This document shows positions 37,519 to 47,396 of a stretch of DNA of 64,000 nucleotides, in pieces. A program made the translations under genes and the position numbers. The notes under the pieces are model-generated. The model saw only the letters and a program-made list of their open reading frames with translations. It ran no database searches and was not told the origin of the DNA. Numbering within the stretch: position 1 is the first letter of the stretch; every line of letters starts with the position of its first letter. This DNA is from Symbiodinium sp. CCMP2592 (lineage: Eukaryota > Sar > Dinophyceae > Suessiales > Symbiodiniaceae). The stretch spans positions 548,750-612,749 of the forward strand of contig CAJNDT010003402.1 in NCBI GenBank assembly GCA_905221615.1. The letters run 5' to 3'.

Positions 37519-37642
37519 TACTTGGAGGATCATGGGATTTAGTAAGTAAGGTTAGAAGTACCTTAATTGGGGTTATGAGTATAGTTACCCTAATTATCCC
37601 TAGTTATAACCCTAGTTGCTAAGTCCCATGATCCTTTAAGTA
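37519..37642. mobile_element. MITE-1 copy C, complete
   Basis: TACTTGGAGGATCATGGGAT ... TAAGTCCCATGATCC plus TTTAAGTA, with TA edges. The right half carries a duplicated CCCTAGTTATAACCCTAGTT. Confidence 0.85.
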
Positions 37643-38769
37643 GGGGTTCAGGGCTAAGGGGTGAAGGTGTGAGGACACAGGCTTTAGGGTTTAGGATCTG
37701 AGTTCTGGGTGGGTGTGGGGCTTCAGAGCTGAGGGCTTTGGAATCTAGAACCTTCAGCATTTAGGGCTCAGAACCTCGCGTTCTGAGCTACACAGACTGG
37801 CGTTTTAGGACATGGGTCGCTGCTACCATTCATGGCTCGTAGCAAGGATTGTCACAGCGACCCCATCCGTGATACTGCGGGCCATAAACTTAGCATCAGG
37901 GCTTATGGTTCAGGGCCGAGGCTTGACGAATGCTGCTCGTATTATGGAATTGCCCGTCGACTCACCCACTGGCGAGAAGTTGAGGGCGTTGTGCGGGAAT
38001 TGTAGGGTGGTTACATAGCAGTCCTGGGAGTTGTTCGCTTTTGATACACGCTTTGCCCTAAACCCTAAACCCGTTTAAGATACTTGGTCTTGCAGTGCTT
38101 CAGGTTTCTGTCGGAGAGGCTAAACGTACGGCAGGACAGAAGACCGACGTTGTTAGTTTAATATCATCCTGCCAGGGTTGCTGTCCTCATTCTGGTTGTA
38201 TCAGCAATATACTAGTGCTCTTCGACAGAAGCCCCAAACTTAAACTTCGACGGATCCCTGACCCGAAAACCACAAACTAGGAGGCCAAGATCCGAAGCGC
38301 GAGACCAAAAAGTCCAAGCCCGAAACCCATTGCCTTGTTGACGGTCTAGGGCTTAGCACTTGAAACCTAGACCCTGAGTCCTAAACCCGGAAACTAGGAT
38401 TTGGTGTTCTGCATTTGGGATTTCATGACGGTTCGGAATTGACGGTGTAGGGGTCTTACCGCTGAAGGTCTCCGGGATTTTGGTGTTAATTCGGGTTTGG
38501 GGCGTGGGGTGTTTAGAGTTTACGACTCAGAATTCAGAGTCTATGCATACAGGCTAGTAAAGGCCTGCATCCAGCTCGTGCGCCATGTGGACCGACCTCT
38601 CAGGAGGCTTTGTCTGGCTTCCCGCAGACATTTCTCGCTGTTCCTTCGGTCTTATACACGACGTCTCGACTAGGGGCTGCGATAGAGCTAAACCCTGAAC
38701 TCCAATCCCTAAACCCCAAACCCAAAACCCCAAACCCTAAACTATCTACAAGCCACACACACACAAGTT
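37643..38769. other. Spacer without a firm gene
   Basis: Open frames on both strands (plus 37812-38018 beginning MGRCYHSWLVARIV, plus 38095-38280, minus near 38560-38640) are of similar quality and none has clear splice signals. Telomere-like words are sparse. Confidence 0.4.
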
Positions 38770-38962
38770 TCTCACGCTAGTCTGTGGGGTTGGGCACTCC
38801 AGGGATTCTCACGGCAGTCTGTGGGGTTGGGCACTCCAGGGATTCTCACGGTAGTCTGTGGGGTTGGGCACTCCAGGGATTCTTACGGTAGTCTGTGGGG
38901 TTGGGCACTCCAGGGATTCTCACGGTATTCTCACGGCAGTCTGTGGGGTTGGGTACTCCAGG
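38770..38962. repeat. 37-bp minisatellite, about five units
   Basis: Units of the form TCTCACGGTAGTCTGTGGGG followed by TTGGGCACTCCAGGGAT are repeated in tandem with one or two changes each and one truncated unit near 38921. Confidence 0.95.
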
Positions 38963-39049
38963 AGGTAATCTCAGCGGGCGAGAAGTAATAGCTGAGTTTA
39001 AAATCTAACAGCCCGACACCGAGACACCGAGGGTGGGCAAAAATGTGGT

Positions 39050-39323
39050 GAATACACACGCACACGCATCTGCATACTTACAGACATGCATACATACGTA
39101 CATATTTACGTATGCACAGAAAGACAGACACACTGACTAACTGACTGAATGAATGAATGAAATACTTGATGTTATACTGACATGCATGCTGGTATACATG
39201 GTTAAGTACATACGTCAATACATACTTAACTGCACACATAAATGCGTTACAACTACAAATACAGACTTAATACGGACGCCAATAGCATACGATACAATGC
39301 TATGTATGCTATACATACATACA
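39050..39323. repeat. Degenerate ACAT/ATAC microsatellite, 3' flank of the LINE
   Basis: CATACATACATACATGC, ACATACGTACAT and related words, mixed with GAATGAATGAATG and CACACG. A related ATAC tract lies at the other LINE flank (52346-52440). Confidence 0.85.
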
Positions 39324-39336
39324 TACATGCATACAT
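39324..39336. repeat. Target-site duplication, LINE 3' side
   Basis: TACATGCATACAT, identical to 52333-52345. It directly borders the element end on the plus strand (CGCTTCGCTTTCGC). Confidence 0.8.
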
Positions 39337-39399
39337 CGCTTCGCTTTCGCTTTCGAGGCAAAGAATCCGAGTTGGATGCAGCCTAAAGTGCAAAACTAA

Positions 39400-42300
39400 T
39401 TAGAAAAAGGTGAAACGCCGTGGGTACTCGCCAGCACCGGGAAAGTTGGCGAGAATCTGGTATCCTCCACAATCGATGCTTACAGGAGCAATCTTCCTAA
39501 CTACTTCGAGGCCTGGACATGGAAAGTGCTGCACGACACAGAAGGCAGGTCGCCCGGCAGTCCAGAGCTGCAAAGTACCACGCACAGCATCGGCAAAAAG
39601 CCGGAGGCGCAGGAGGTGAGGAAAGAGTTGCTTGTAAGAGCGCAAGGATGTGGGGAAAACCAGGGAGGACAGCAAACCAAGGAGACAAAACCCTCGAACC
39701 GGACCAGCACTCTGGCACCAGGAGGTGATGTCAATCAAACTCGGGTCGCGGAAGCAAGAATCGTGGGACACAAACTCAAGTTTGTCGTCATCCGAGCAAC
39801 CTGATGGCCGATTACGGGCACAAAGCCATGTCCCGGTGCAACAATCTGCTGTCGAACACTCGATGTGTAACAGCTCAGTAATCAGCCAAGGCAGGATGGT
39901 TGCGGCATCACGAAAGGTCGCGATACCATGCTGCACAGCGGTAGGGTCAGGGACAAGCCAAGCAACAAAATCAACTCGAGTAAGGAAATCGGCAATTCGA
40001 TGGTGCCAAGTTGCCCATTCTACGGAGATCTCCTCACACCTCTCAAGCTCTTGATGCAGAGCTTCTTGCCAAGCAGTGGCAGTAGCCCGGAGTCTGGTAA
40101 CTTGCAGACACTGACCCTGAAAGGCAGACCGTACTGCCTCGAGGAGCTGCGCGAAATCCCCTTCTAGGGAGGGGTGTGCGAAAATATCTTCGAGCTTACG
40201 GAGGACCTCCTCAGAGGCTCTTTGGCTCTCGGGGATGTACAATGGATTACATCCTCTTGGCACAGGACCAGAGGCAGTAACAGCAGGGCATGGCTGATCA
40301 GCTCCGGAGTAGAAGCGTTTACTGCCTTTGCCTGGCTGGGGGTCACACGTGGCTCCGGCAGTTGCAAGAGCAGCAAGGCATGCGCGAGAGTGCTTGAGAT
40401 GGTTGCAGAGGCGGAAGTTGGACGCAAAATGTCTGAGACAAATCTTGCATCTCTGGCCCTCGGCAAAATATCGTTCCTCTCGGACACGACCGTGACACTT
40501 GAAGGCGTGGTGACTCCATTTACGGAGGTCCGAAAAGACCTGTCCACACACAGCACAGAGTTCGCTGGCATTCTGGCCAACAAGCAGGTCGTTCGCCGGG
40601 TGTGCTCCCTTAGCAAGGAGGAAGCGCAACAACAAACCATGGTAGTGCCCAACTTCGGCACTCCAGGTATCTTGTAGTTGTGCGTAGTGGACAGCCTGTG
40701 AAATGAGCCTTTTCCAAACCTGGGGCTTTTCCTTGGTCAGTGTTGTCAAGGCCTGCCAGTCAGCGAAGGCAGAAATGTCATTGCCAGCGCGGCTGTGTTG
40801 GCCCCTGATCCAGGCAAGGGAATCCTGCACAAGAAGGAGCCACTGACAATCATAGTGGAGGATGGCCCAAAACTCTGGAGGAGCTTTGGCGAGGGTGATG
40901 GAAAGGTGGCGAAGCCGAGCAGCATGAAGTTCGGTACAGACATTGGGGAGCCTGGCGACAGCAAGGATAAGCCCAGCGCCAAGATGTTGTGGAGCCTCTC
41001 GATGGTACGTTGGACGTAACATCTGCCGTGCCATTGCTAGCAACGCCCCTTGGAGGGGTTGCAATGCAGCCTCTTCCTGGTAAACCCAGGTACCCGCACC
41101 GAAGTATAGAGTTGAGGCAACAACAGATCGAAACAACAAGGCCTTCTCACGGTGCGTGATCAAAGGTGATGCAAAAACTGCTCGACGGTGCTTGCGAAAC
41201 GCCTGCCAAGCTTGTGCAACACGGGCGCGTAGTTCAACACTCAAAGAACCCTGCCAGTGCAGAATCCCACCTAGGTGTTTGTACTTGGCAACAAAGCGGA
41301 GCTTAGACGCGGGGTAGACCTGTGGCTGGAGCTCTATCCCAGGTTGTGGGTTGCGGAACAAAGCAGCGCGCAACTTGCGTGAGCCCCTTCCAACAAGAGA
41401 AACGATGGCCTCTGACTTGCCAGGATCTAAGTTGGGGTGCAGAAGAGCACGCACACACTCATCAAGCAGAACTTCTGCGGCTAATTTGGTGTCAGATATG
41501 AGACCATCTGCACTGGCGGACCAAAGCAGCAAAACAAGGTCATCCATCCATGACACGTCGATCGGCGCAAGCTGGTCAGTGGCAACAGCGGCTTTGTCAA
41601 GTCGACCGGCCCAGGCGGGATTCCAAGGGAGATGCACGGTCAGGCCAGCTCCGAGGAGGGCCTGGCGCACTCTTCGCAAAACAGCGGAGAAGAGGTAGGA
41701 AAATACTACGTCTGCTAGGGAATCACCAGGACGCGTACCAGCCTGCACGGCAGCAAGATGGCCATTGATACTGAACCAGGAATCTGTTTGAAATTCTGCG
41801 AGAAGTGCTGAAGCCCAGGGCGACGCGCCAGCCTCCCTGATGAGAGAGGCTTCACGAACGTATGTATGGAGTTCCTCGATGCCTGCAGGAGGTATGCCGA
41901 ACGTTTTCAAGACATACGCGACGTGCTCATCACTGAGATCGCCACCGTGAACAAGTGGGCGTGCGACACGGTGGAAGGCTTCACGGAGATCGAGGAAAAT
42001 TAGTGCAACGCTGTGGCCCTGCCTCAAAGCTGCCTGTTGGAAGGATCTTGCAGCTTGCGCTGCCAACTGGACAGGGAAGCCTCGCCTTCCTCCAATTTGT
42101 AGGGGGGAGGCAAGCGTTTCTAGCCAGGCCCCGCATTTGCTTCTGAAGGCAGAGTGTATGCACTTGCCTGCGTTGCTGGAGACTAAGATTCCTCGGTAGC
42201 TTGCACACTCCTGCTGCGGTCCTTTGGCTTTCCAAATCTTATGCATGGTCCCCCCTTTCATTTGCAATGGCTCTGTAAGCCGAAGTGCAGTCTTAAGCAT

Positions 42301-42903
42301 GATGGGGTACAGCACGGCAGAAAGGACAGGCGCTTGACATTTCCAGACTTCTGCAGGGAGCTGGTCGTTCCCAGCTGCACGTCCTACTTGGGACCGACGC
42401 ATTGCGTCCTCAAGTTCAAAGCGCGAAGGAAGCTCGGCAAGAACAACTTCGAGATCTGAGGTGTCAACGGCATCCTGTCGAGACAGACAGTGCGTGATGT
42501 GCTCCTCAGGAATGACTGGACCACCGTGCTCAATGCTACTAAAATGTCTGAGCCAACGCTCGTCAGCAGCATCAGGGGTGGCAGCATGTGTGCCATCCTC
42601 AAGGAGGACAGCCGGCAAAGGAGCAGGCCCACGCTGTTTGCGGCGGGGTGGCCCGACAAGCGGCCGGAGCTTCGCAACAACGTCGCGCGTAGCAAGGCTG
42701 CAAGCAGAGGTCGCAACCTCTGAGAGGTATGCCCTTCTGTCTTGTCCGAGGGACTGTCGAAACACAGGCTTTAGAGTCCTATAAGCTCCTTGACAGCCTC
42801 GAGCAGATGGGCAACTTGCGTAAGGACACGGAAAAAACCGATCACAACTGTCCTCAGAAGCAAATCGCCGTGCGACCAGGCAGCAAAAGCCCAGTGGAGG
42901 CAA
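39400..42903 (-). CDS. LINE reverse transcriptase with twin zinc finger, C-terminal frame
   Basis: This frame has 1167 codons. A linker (about residues 40-230) precedes the RT: CASYRGILVSSNAGK at 235, LIFLDLREAFHRVARPLVHG (first catalytic Asp region), QAGTRPGDSLADVVFSYLF and WMDDLVLLL with M453-D454-D455, the catalytic pair. A thumb/linker region includes YKHLGGILHW. Residues 783-842 form two Cys/His fingers (CAVCGQVF...H..KC and CKICLRHF...H..H). About 325 residues of unknown C-terminal domain follow. The frame overlaps the upstream ORF by 133 bases and its first 35 or so residues are probably not used. Translation would need a -1 shift from the upstream frame, or the break is a mutation. 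Confidence 0.9.
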   Translation of the reverse strand: MPPLGFCCLVARRFASEDSCDRFFPCPYASCPSARGCQGAYRTLKPVFRQSLGQDRRAYLSEVATSACSLATRDVVAKLRPLVGPPRRKQRGPAPLPAVLLEDGTHAATPDAADERWLRHFSSIEHGGPVIPEEHITHCLSRQDAVDTSDLEVVLAELPSRFELEDAMRRSQVGRAAGNDQLPAEVWKCQAPVLSAVLYPIMLKTALRLTEPLQMKGGTMHKIWKAKGPQQECASYRGILVSSNAGKCIHSAFRSKCGAWLETLASPLQIGGRRGFPVQLAAQAARSFQQAALRQGHSVALIFLDLREAFHRVARPLVHGGDLSDEHVAYVLKTFGIPPAGIEELHTYVREASLIREAGASPWASALLAEFQTDSWFSINGHLAAVQAGTRPGDSLADVVFSYLFSAVLRRVRQALLGAGLTVHLPWNPAWAGRLDKAAVATDQLAPIDVSWMDDLVLLLWSASADGLISDTKLAAEVLLDECVRALLHPNLDPGKSEAIVSLVGRGSRKLRAALFRNPQPGIELQPQVYPASKLRFVAKYKHLGGILHWQGSLSVELRARVAQAWQAFRKHRRAVFASPLITHREKALLFRSVVASTLYFGAGTWVYQEEAALQPLQGALLAMARQMLRPTYHREAPQHLGAGLILAVARLPNVCTELHAARLRHLSITLAKAPPEFWAILHYDCQWLLLVQDSLAWIRGQHSRAGNDISAFADWQALTTLTKEKPQVWKRLISQAVHYAQLQDTWSAEVGHYHGLLLRFLLAKGAHPANDLLVGQNASELCAVCGQVFSDLRKWSHHAFKCHGRVREERYFAEGQRCKICLRHFASNFRLCNHLKHSRACLAALATAGATCDPQPGKGSKRFYSGADQPCPAVTASGPVPRGCNPLYIPESQRASEEVLRKLEDIFAHPSLEGDFAQLLEAVRSAFQGQCLQVTRLRATATAWQEALHQELERCEEISVEWATWHHRIADFLTRVDFVAWLVPDPTAVQHGIATFRDAATILPWLITELLHIECSTADCCTGTWLCARNRPSGCSDDDKLEFVSHDSCFRDPSLIDITSWCQSAGPVRGFCLLGLLSSLVFPTSLRSYKQLFPHLLRLRLFADAVRGTLQLWTAGRPAFCVVQHFPCPGLEVVRKIAPVSIDCGGYQILANFPGAGEYPRRFTFF

Positions 42904-45900
42904 CCCGACTCAATTCCAACACTAGCACGGTGTGCTTGTTTGCGCCACCAGACACGTTGCTGGCGGAAGTTCCAAGTCGTGTCTGAAAAGAAGGTCCTCC
43001 GTCGGGAAGTTCGCTGCTTGGGAAAGGCTTCGGCGAAGCCCTTCACAAGATGCTCAGTAACGGCATGGTAGTGATTATGCACATTGACACTCCAAGGCAC
43101 ATCCGGTACAGTGCTGCAGATTCGGTGGATTGTTTGGCGGGACTCAGGCAACAGAAGCCTGGCAGTGTCAAAGCGTGTGTTCTTTGGGCCATGACGAAAC
43201 CCTGGGGGGAGTGTGACCTCGACGTCGAGTCTCACCGCAAAATGGTCGAGTCCGGCCTGCCCGAAATCGACTTCATATAACACAGCAGAACCTCCTTCGC
43301 CAACAGGCCAAGAGGTGGGGATAAGGATATAATCGATCCTTGAAACTGCCTGGCCAGCAGGAGCAACCCATGTATGGCTCAAGCCATGATGGCAGGCAGT
43401 GTATGTCGAAGGGAGCCAAAGGTCGAGTCGTTGTATAAGGTCGAAGAAGGCAGAGGGAGGCTCGTGCTCGTTCTCCCAAACGATATCGCCGATTCGATCA
43501 TGCACTGGAGCGCAGATGCGTGCATTCAAATCACCGAGAATGATAACCCGATCATGCCTAGCACAGCTGTAGGCCTTGGCACAGAACTCTTTCCACCAGC
43601 CGTCCCTCTCAGCACTTCCGGAGGTGGGCGCATGACACACGATGATCACTAGTCGAAAAGAATCCTTGACAAGCCGGACAATGAGGCATCTTGGGGACCA
43701 ATGCAGAACACTGAAGTCGGCAGTGTCACAATGGATTGGCCGGTTGCCAAACCATCCAATCGGGATTGATCGCGATATCCACAGCTCTACACCTAGATTG
43801 CCTTGCCCGTCGCATGCGGAGATAAAGCGAATGTGGCTCTGCGACGTGACTGTAGAGGTGGTCTTGGCTCTAGTTTCCTGCAGACCAATGATGGAACAAC
43901 CAAGGAGCTCTAACTGCTCTCTGACAAAGGGTACCCTGTTGGGCTGGGCACCTGGGGCTTCGCAGAGTGTCTGCACATTGACAGAGACGATCCGAACTGA
44001 AAGTTGGAAGGCAGTGCTATCAGTAGATTTGTTGGTTGCAGCAGCAAATGCCGTTCCAAAGAAGGCCTCTGGTTCAAGCCGTCGTGCCTCTGAAGCACCT
44101 TGGCCTCCTGGGTCAACTAGGAGACCATCGAGCAGGACTGGTAGTGTGCCATCAGCGGGAAGCGCAGCAATGGTAAGCCAGAGCCATTCAAGGGTTTGGT
44201 CCCTGGCACAACTGCAATACCACCAGAGAAATTCTGGTATCGTGCTGTTTTCTACAAGTTCATTGCCTGCAAGCACATCAGCGAGTTCATTGTATGGGTC
44301 CCCGGAGTGGCCCTTAACATGCCGAATAACAAGACGATTGTTTTTGTGCAGGGCGTCATGGACCTGAACAATCGCCCGACAGGCTTTGACAAATGCAACA
44401 TCTGTGTTGGCACCATAATGTCCCTCAGCCTGGTTGGCTGCAATGAGGCAGTCGCTGTGCAGAGTCCTGGGAAGACTCTTATCGATACCGAGCAGCCAGC
44501 AGGCAGCCCAGAAAATGGCAGTTCTTTCCCCATTAACTGCACTGTGACCTTCAGCCCCAGGGTATAGCGACTCATCTGGGTCGGCAACTGTGCCCTTGGC
44601 CCATGCAAAAAGAAAGGAGCCAGCAGCAGTGTGCCCGATGGCAACAAAGGCCCAGGAACCGATCTTTCCATTGTAGGAACCATCGGTGTATACATCGAGG
44701 CTGCCTATGCCAATCCGCAGTCCTTGCTCAACAGGGATATGCTCTGAAAGGATACCAATGGTGGCAGGGTGCAGATCTAAATTGTCAGGCAGTGCAGAGG
44801 GGAGGATCCATGAATGGGCGAGGGCCTCAAATAAGTCAGCAATGCGAAAGGGCGACGGCATCTGGGGAAGGGCAAGGTTGTGACAAACAGTGCTAGGGAT
44901 TGTCTCAGCAAGCCTCAAAACACGTGCGTTGACAGGAGCATTGTCAGGCTTGGCAAAGTGTGCAACAAGTGTGTCAAGCAGTGTCGCAGCAAGGAAAATG
45001 GGGTGGTCGTCACTGTCTTGTCTACTTTGCTCAAGTAGAGTGACAAGCCCTTGAGCAAACCAATCTTCTTGGGAATTGTCGTCAACCGCATGACAAGGTC
45101 CGGCAACAGACCCCCAAGCACTGCTAGGTAACCTGGTGTCTCGCCGACACGGTGTCGGAATGGGACGAAGCGATGCTAGGGCACTGGTTGCACCAGACTC
45201 GACACTGGGCTTATCAGTACGTATCTGAACAGCCCCGACTTGCGCAGGAAGAGTGGTAAGGAAACAAAATCCAAGCAAAAGACGGTTGCGCATGAGGCAC
45301 TTGACACCCTTACAAATGACATCGGCAACAGAGAAAGTGGCTCGCGAGCAACCTGGGTCATTGCCAAATAAGAGCGCGCTGCTGGCCCCGGTGCCTTTTC
45401 CGGCACCATGTGAGGTGCCATGCGTTGCTGTGGGGAGTGTAGTTGCGGAGGTAAGACGATCCTCGGTGTGCGGTGCCCCAGCAACTGGGCGTGCTGGGGC
45501 AGGCAGGGAGGTGCGCGGGGAAGCGTCAGGGGAACTCCCGCCATCATCGTCTGGCAGGGCTGTGGACGGTCCAGAGAGTTCTGACCTTGGAGAGGCGGGT
45601 ATCTCCCTTACATAGAAAGCTACAAGGACCTGACCCGGTGCAAACCAGACCCAATCCCAATGTGATGGGCACCCAACAAATTCAACATCAAAACCAGCAG
45701 GTGCTGTTTGACGAAAACTATTGCGTAGCGGGTGAAGAGGGAGCCAATCGGAGTGGGAAAAGATGCGATACCATCCTTGCAACAGCAAGCGGCAGTCAAC
45801 GAACCCAATGGCCCGGTTAGCAGCGACCTCACTGTCATTCTCGCCAACAGCAACAACATTCTGGCAGAGCCGGCCATATACACAGGCATCCCGAATACCT

Positions 45901-47396
45901 GGAACTGCTGGAGTGATTGCGAGGTACTCAAGCCTAAGGCCATGCCGACTTGCAAGGTCTGCTCTGTACAGGAAAGAGCGAGCAGGTGATAGCAAGAAGG
46001 TGGAGTAAGCTAAGTCAGTCACAACACAGAAGTGACTGTCCTGAGCACCGTCAACAACTGTGTGGCTGGTACCATATTCCTCTTCAGGGGAGAAGTGGTA
46101 CGTAGCTGGTACCCCACTGGGGCAAATGCAAACCCTCTGTCCAGAGTAGGTGCGGATCTCGCGACCGTCCTCGAGAGCAACATGGTGTGCCTGGCAATAT
46201 ACCTCAACGTCTGCGCCTGTGGCGAGGCCTGCAAACTGCAACAGCATGAACTTGTCCGCATAACGAGGAATCTGCTGTGCAAACAGTCTACCGTCAAGTG
46301 TGCGAAGATCGAAGAGGACAGTGCTGGAAGTACACGGCCAAGCTGGGCAAGCAACACAAATGACAACGTGATCAGTGTCGGGATGCTGCACAAGAACAGC
46401 ATCGGGGAAGTAGGGCAGGAGTGGGTCCTGCCTTGCTCTCTCAACCCGCTCAAGGAGTTCAAACTCACCTAGTCCGACAGACCCTTGGCATGCGAAAACG
46501 ATGACGGGGAAGTTGGGCACAAAGAGCTTGACGGTGGTGGGACCAGAGGGCCTCACAATTGTATCCTGGCCTTCAGTGCGCTGAAGATCGCTGCCAAGGA
46601 CAATTTGGAGTCCAGGATCTCCACTTGGTGGACCGAGATTGGATTGATCTCCAGGAGCATGCTCATTTACAGGACTCTGCTCGGGTAGGAGGACAGAGGT
46701 GGAGTCAACATGCTGTGTGTTCTCGAGAACACTGGCAGAGGTCGGAGACCACGTGGCTACTCTACTACCAGAGGCTACACTTTCATCAAGCGCAGCAAGT
46801 CCATCAATGCTTGCGGCAGGGGCTTGGCCATGGCTCTCGGGAATGAATCGAGGCGATCTACTCCTTTGGTCTGGCTGATTATGACGATTCCTCCACCGAC
46901 TGTTTCCTCGACGTCCTGAGCGTGTGTGCCGATCGTCATCAGGACCGTCGGGCGCATTGTCATCAGGAGGGTCATTATCACTGTCCTCTAGCAAATCCTC
47001 AAGAAAATGGACGGATAAAACCCCCCCTCTAACGAGCTGAAAGAAAGGCCCATCAGGCCCGTTGCTAACACTAGCACCCTTGACTATGACTGCATAACCC
47101 TGCGGACACTCGGGCTGGAAGGCAGCAACAACATCTTGGACAGGAACGATGCCGTTGTTATACAAACGCCATTGAAACCCTCTCAGCACAGGCCGAGCAT
47201 CAATGAAAATCGGGACCCGCCTTTGTGGCAATGAGAACCCCTGACGTCGGAACACCTTGTGTGTAATGGTCAGCAGTCTGGGGTGCGGTGGGAAGCACTG
47301 TGAGGAAGGTGGCGCGACTGCGCAGGGCTTGGATAAGATCCTGCCGGAATGCAGACCTTCGGCCAGCTTGGACCTTAAACAGAAGCGGCATCCCAT
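42771..47396 (-). CDS. LINE polyprotein middle frame: module 3, RNase H, AP endonuclease
   Basis: This frame has 1541 codons. The start (residues to about 60) overlaps the upstream frame and is unlikely to be used. In order: second half of module 2 and an acidic linker (to about 165); module 3 (about 280-600) with VLFDLRTLDGRLFAQQIP and GFVDCRLLLQGWYRIF; a hydrophobic LLLGFCFLTTLPAQVGA; RNase H with DVYTDGSYNG (D905), NGERTAIFWA, LHSDCLIA and HVKGHSGDPYNELAD; AP-type endonuclease with SVNVQTL (N1140), GLQETRA, ILGDLNARI, VSRIDYILIP and GLDHFAV (D1384-H1385). All expected catalytic residues are visible. RNase H upstream of the endonuclease is unusual, since LINE RNase H normally lies after the RT. 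Confidence 0.9.
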   Translation of the reverse strand: MGCRFCLRSKLAEGLHSGRILSKPCAVAPPSSQCFPPHPRLLTITHKVFRRQGFSLPQRRVPIFIDARPVLRGFQWRLYNNGIVPVQDVVAAFQPECPQGYAVIVKGASVSNGPDGPFFQLVRGGVLSVHFLEDLLEDSDNDPPDDNAPDGPDDDRHTRSGRRGNSRWRNRHNQPDQRSRSPRFIPESHGQAPAASIDGLAALDESVASGSRVATWSPTSASVLENTQHVDSTSVLLPEQSPVNEHAPGDQSNLGPPSGDPGLQIVLGSDLQRTEGQDTIVRPSGPTTVKLFVPNFPVIVFACQGSVGLGEFELLERVERARQDPLLPYFPDAVLVQHPDTDHVVICVACPAWPCTSSTVLFDLRTLDGRLFAQQIPRYADKFMLLQFAGLATGADVEVYCQAHHVALEDGREIRTYSGQRVCICPSGVPATYHFSPEEEYGTSHTVVDGAQDSHFCVVTDLAYSTFLLSPARSFLYRADLASRHGLRLEYLAITPAVPGIRDACVYGRLCQNVVAVGENDSEVAANRAIGFVDCRLLLQGWYRIFSHSDWLPLHPLRNSFRQTAPAGFDVEFVGCPSHWDWVWFAPGQVLVAFYVREIPASPRSELSGPSTALPDDDGGSSPDASPRTSLPAPARPVAGAPHTEDRLTSATTLPTATHGTSHGAGKGTGASSALLFGNDPGCSRATFSVADVICKGVKCLMRNRLLLGFCFLTTLPAQVGAVQIRTDKPSVESGATSALASLRPIPTPCRRDTRLPSSAWGSVAGPCHAVDDNSQEDWFAQGLVTLLEQSRQDSDDHPIFLAATLLDTLVAHFAKPDNAPVNARVLRLAETIPSTVCHNLALPQMPSPFRIADLFEALAHSWILPSALPDNLDLHPATIGILSEHIPVEQGLRIGIGSLDVYTDGSYNGKIGSWAFVAIGHTAAGSFLFAWAKGTVADPDESLYPGAEGHSAVNGERTAIFWAACWLLGIDKSLPRTLHSDCLIAANQAEGHYGANTDVAFVKACRAIVQVHDALHKNNRLVIRHVKGHSGDPYNELADVLAGNELVENSTIPEFLWWYCSCARDQTLEWLWLTIAALPADGTLPVLLDGLLVDPGGQGASEARRLEPEAFFGTAFAAATNKSTDSTAFQLSVRIVSVNVQTLCEAPGAQPNRVPFVREQLELLGCSIIGLQETRAKTTSTVTSQSHIRFISACDGQGNLGVELWISRSIPIGWFGNRPIHCDTADFSVLHWSPRCLIVRLVKDSFRLVIIVCHAPTSGSAERDGWWKEFCAKAYSCARHDRVIILGDLNARICAPVHDRIGDIVWENEHEPPSAFFDLIQRLDLWLPSTYTACHHGLSHTWVAPAGQAVSRIDYILIPTSWPVGEGGSAVLYEVDFGQAGLDHFAVRLDVEVTLPPGFRHGPKNTRFDTARLLLPESRQTIHRICSTVPDVPWSVNVHNHYHAVTEHLVKGFAEAFPKQRTSRRRTFFSDTTWNFRQQRVWWRKQAHRASVGIESGCLHWAFAAWSHGDLLLRTVVIGFFRVLTQVAHLLEAVKELIGL

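Noticed and set aside
38770-38962. CRISPR-like array
   Set aside because: The 37-bp units are contiguous without unique spacers, so this is a minisatellite, and the genome is eukaryotic.
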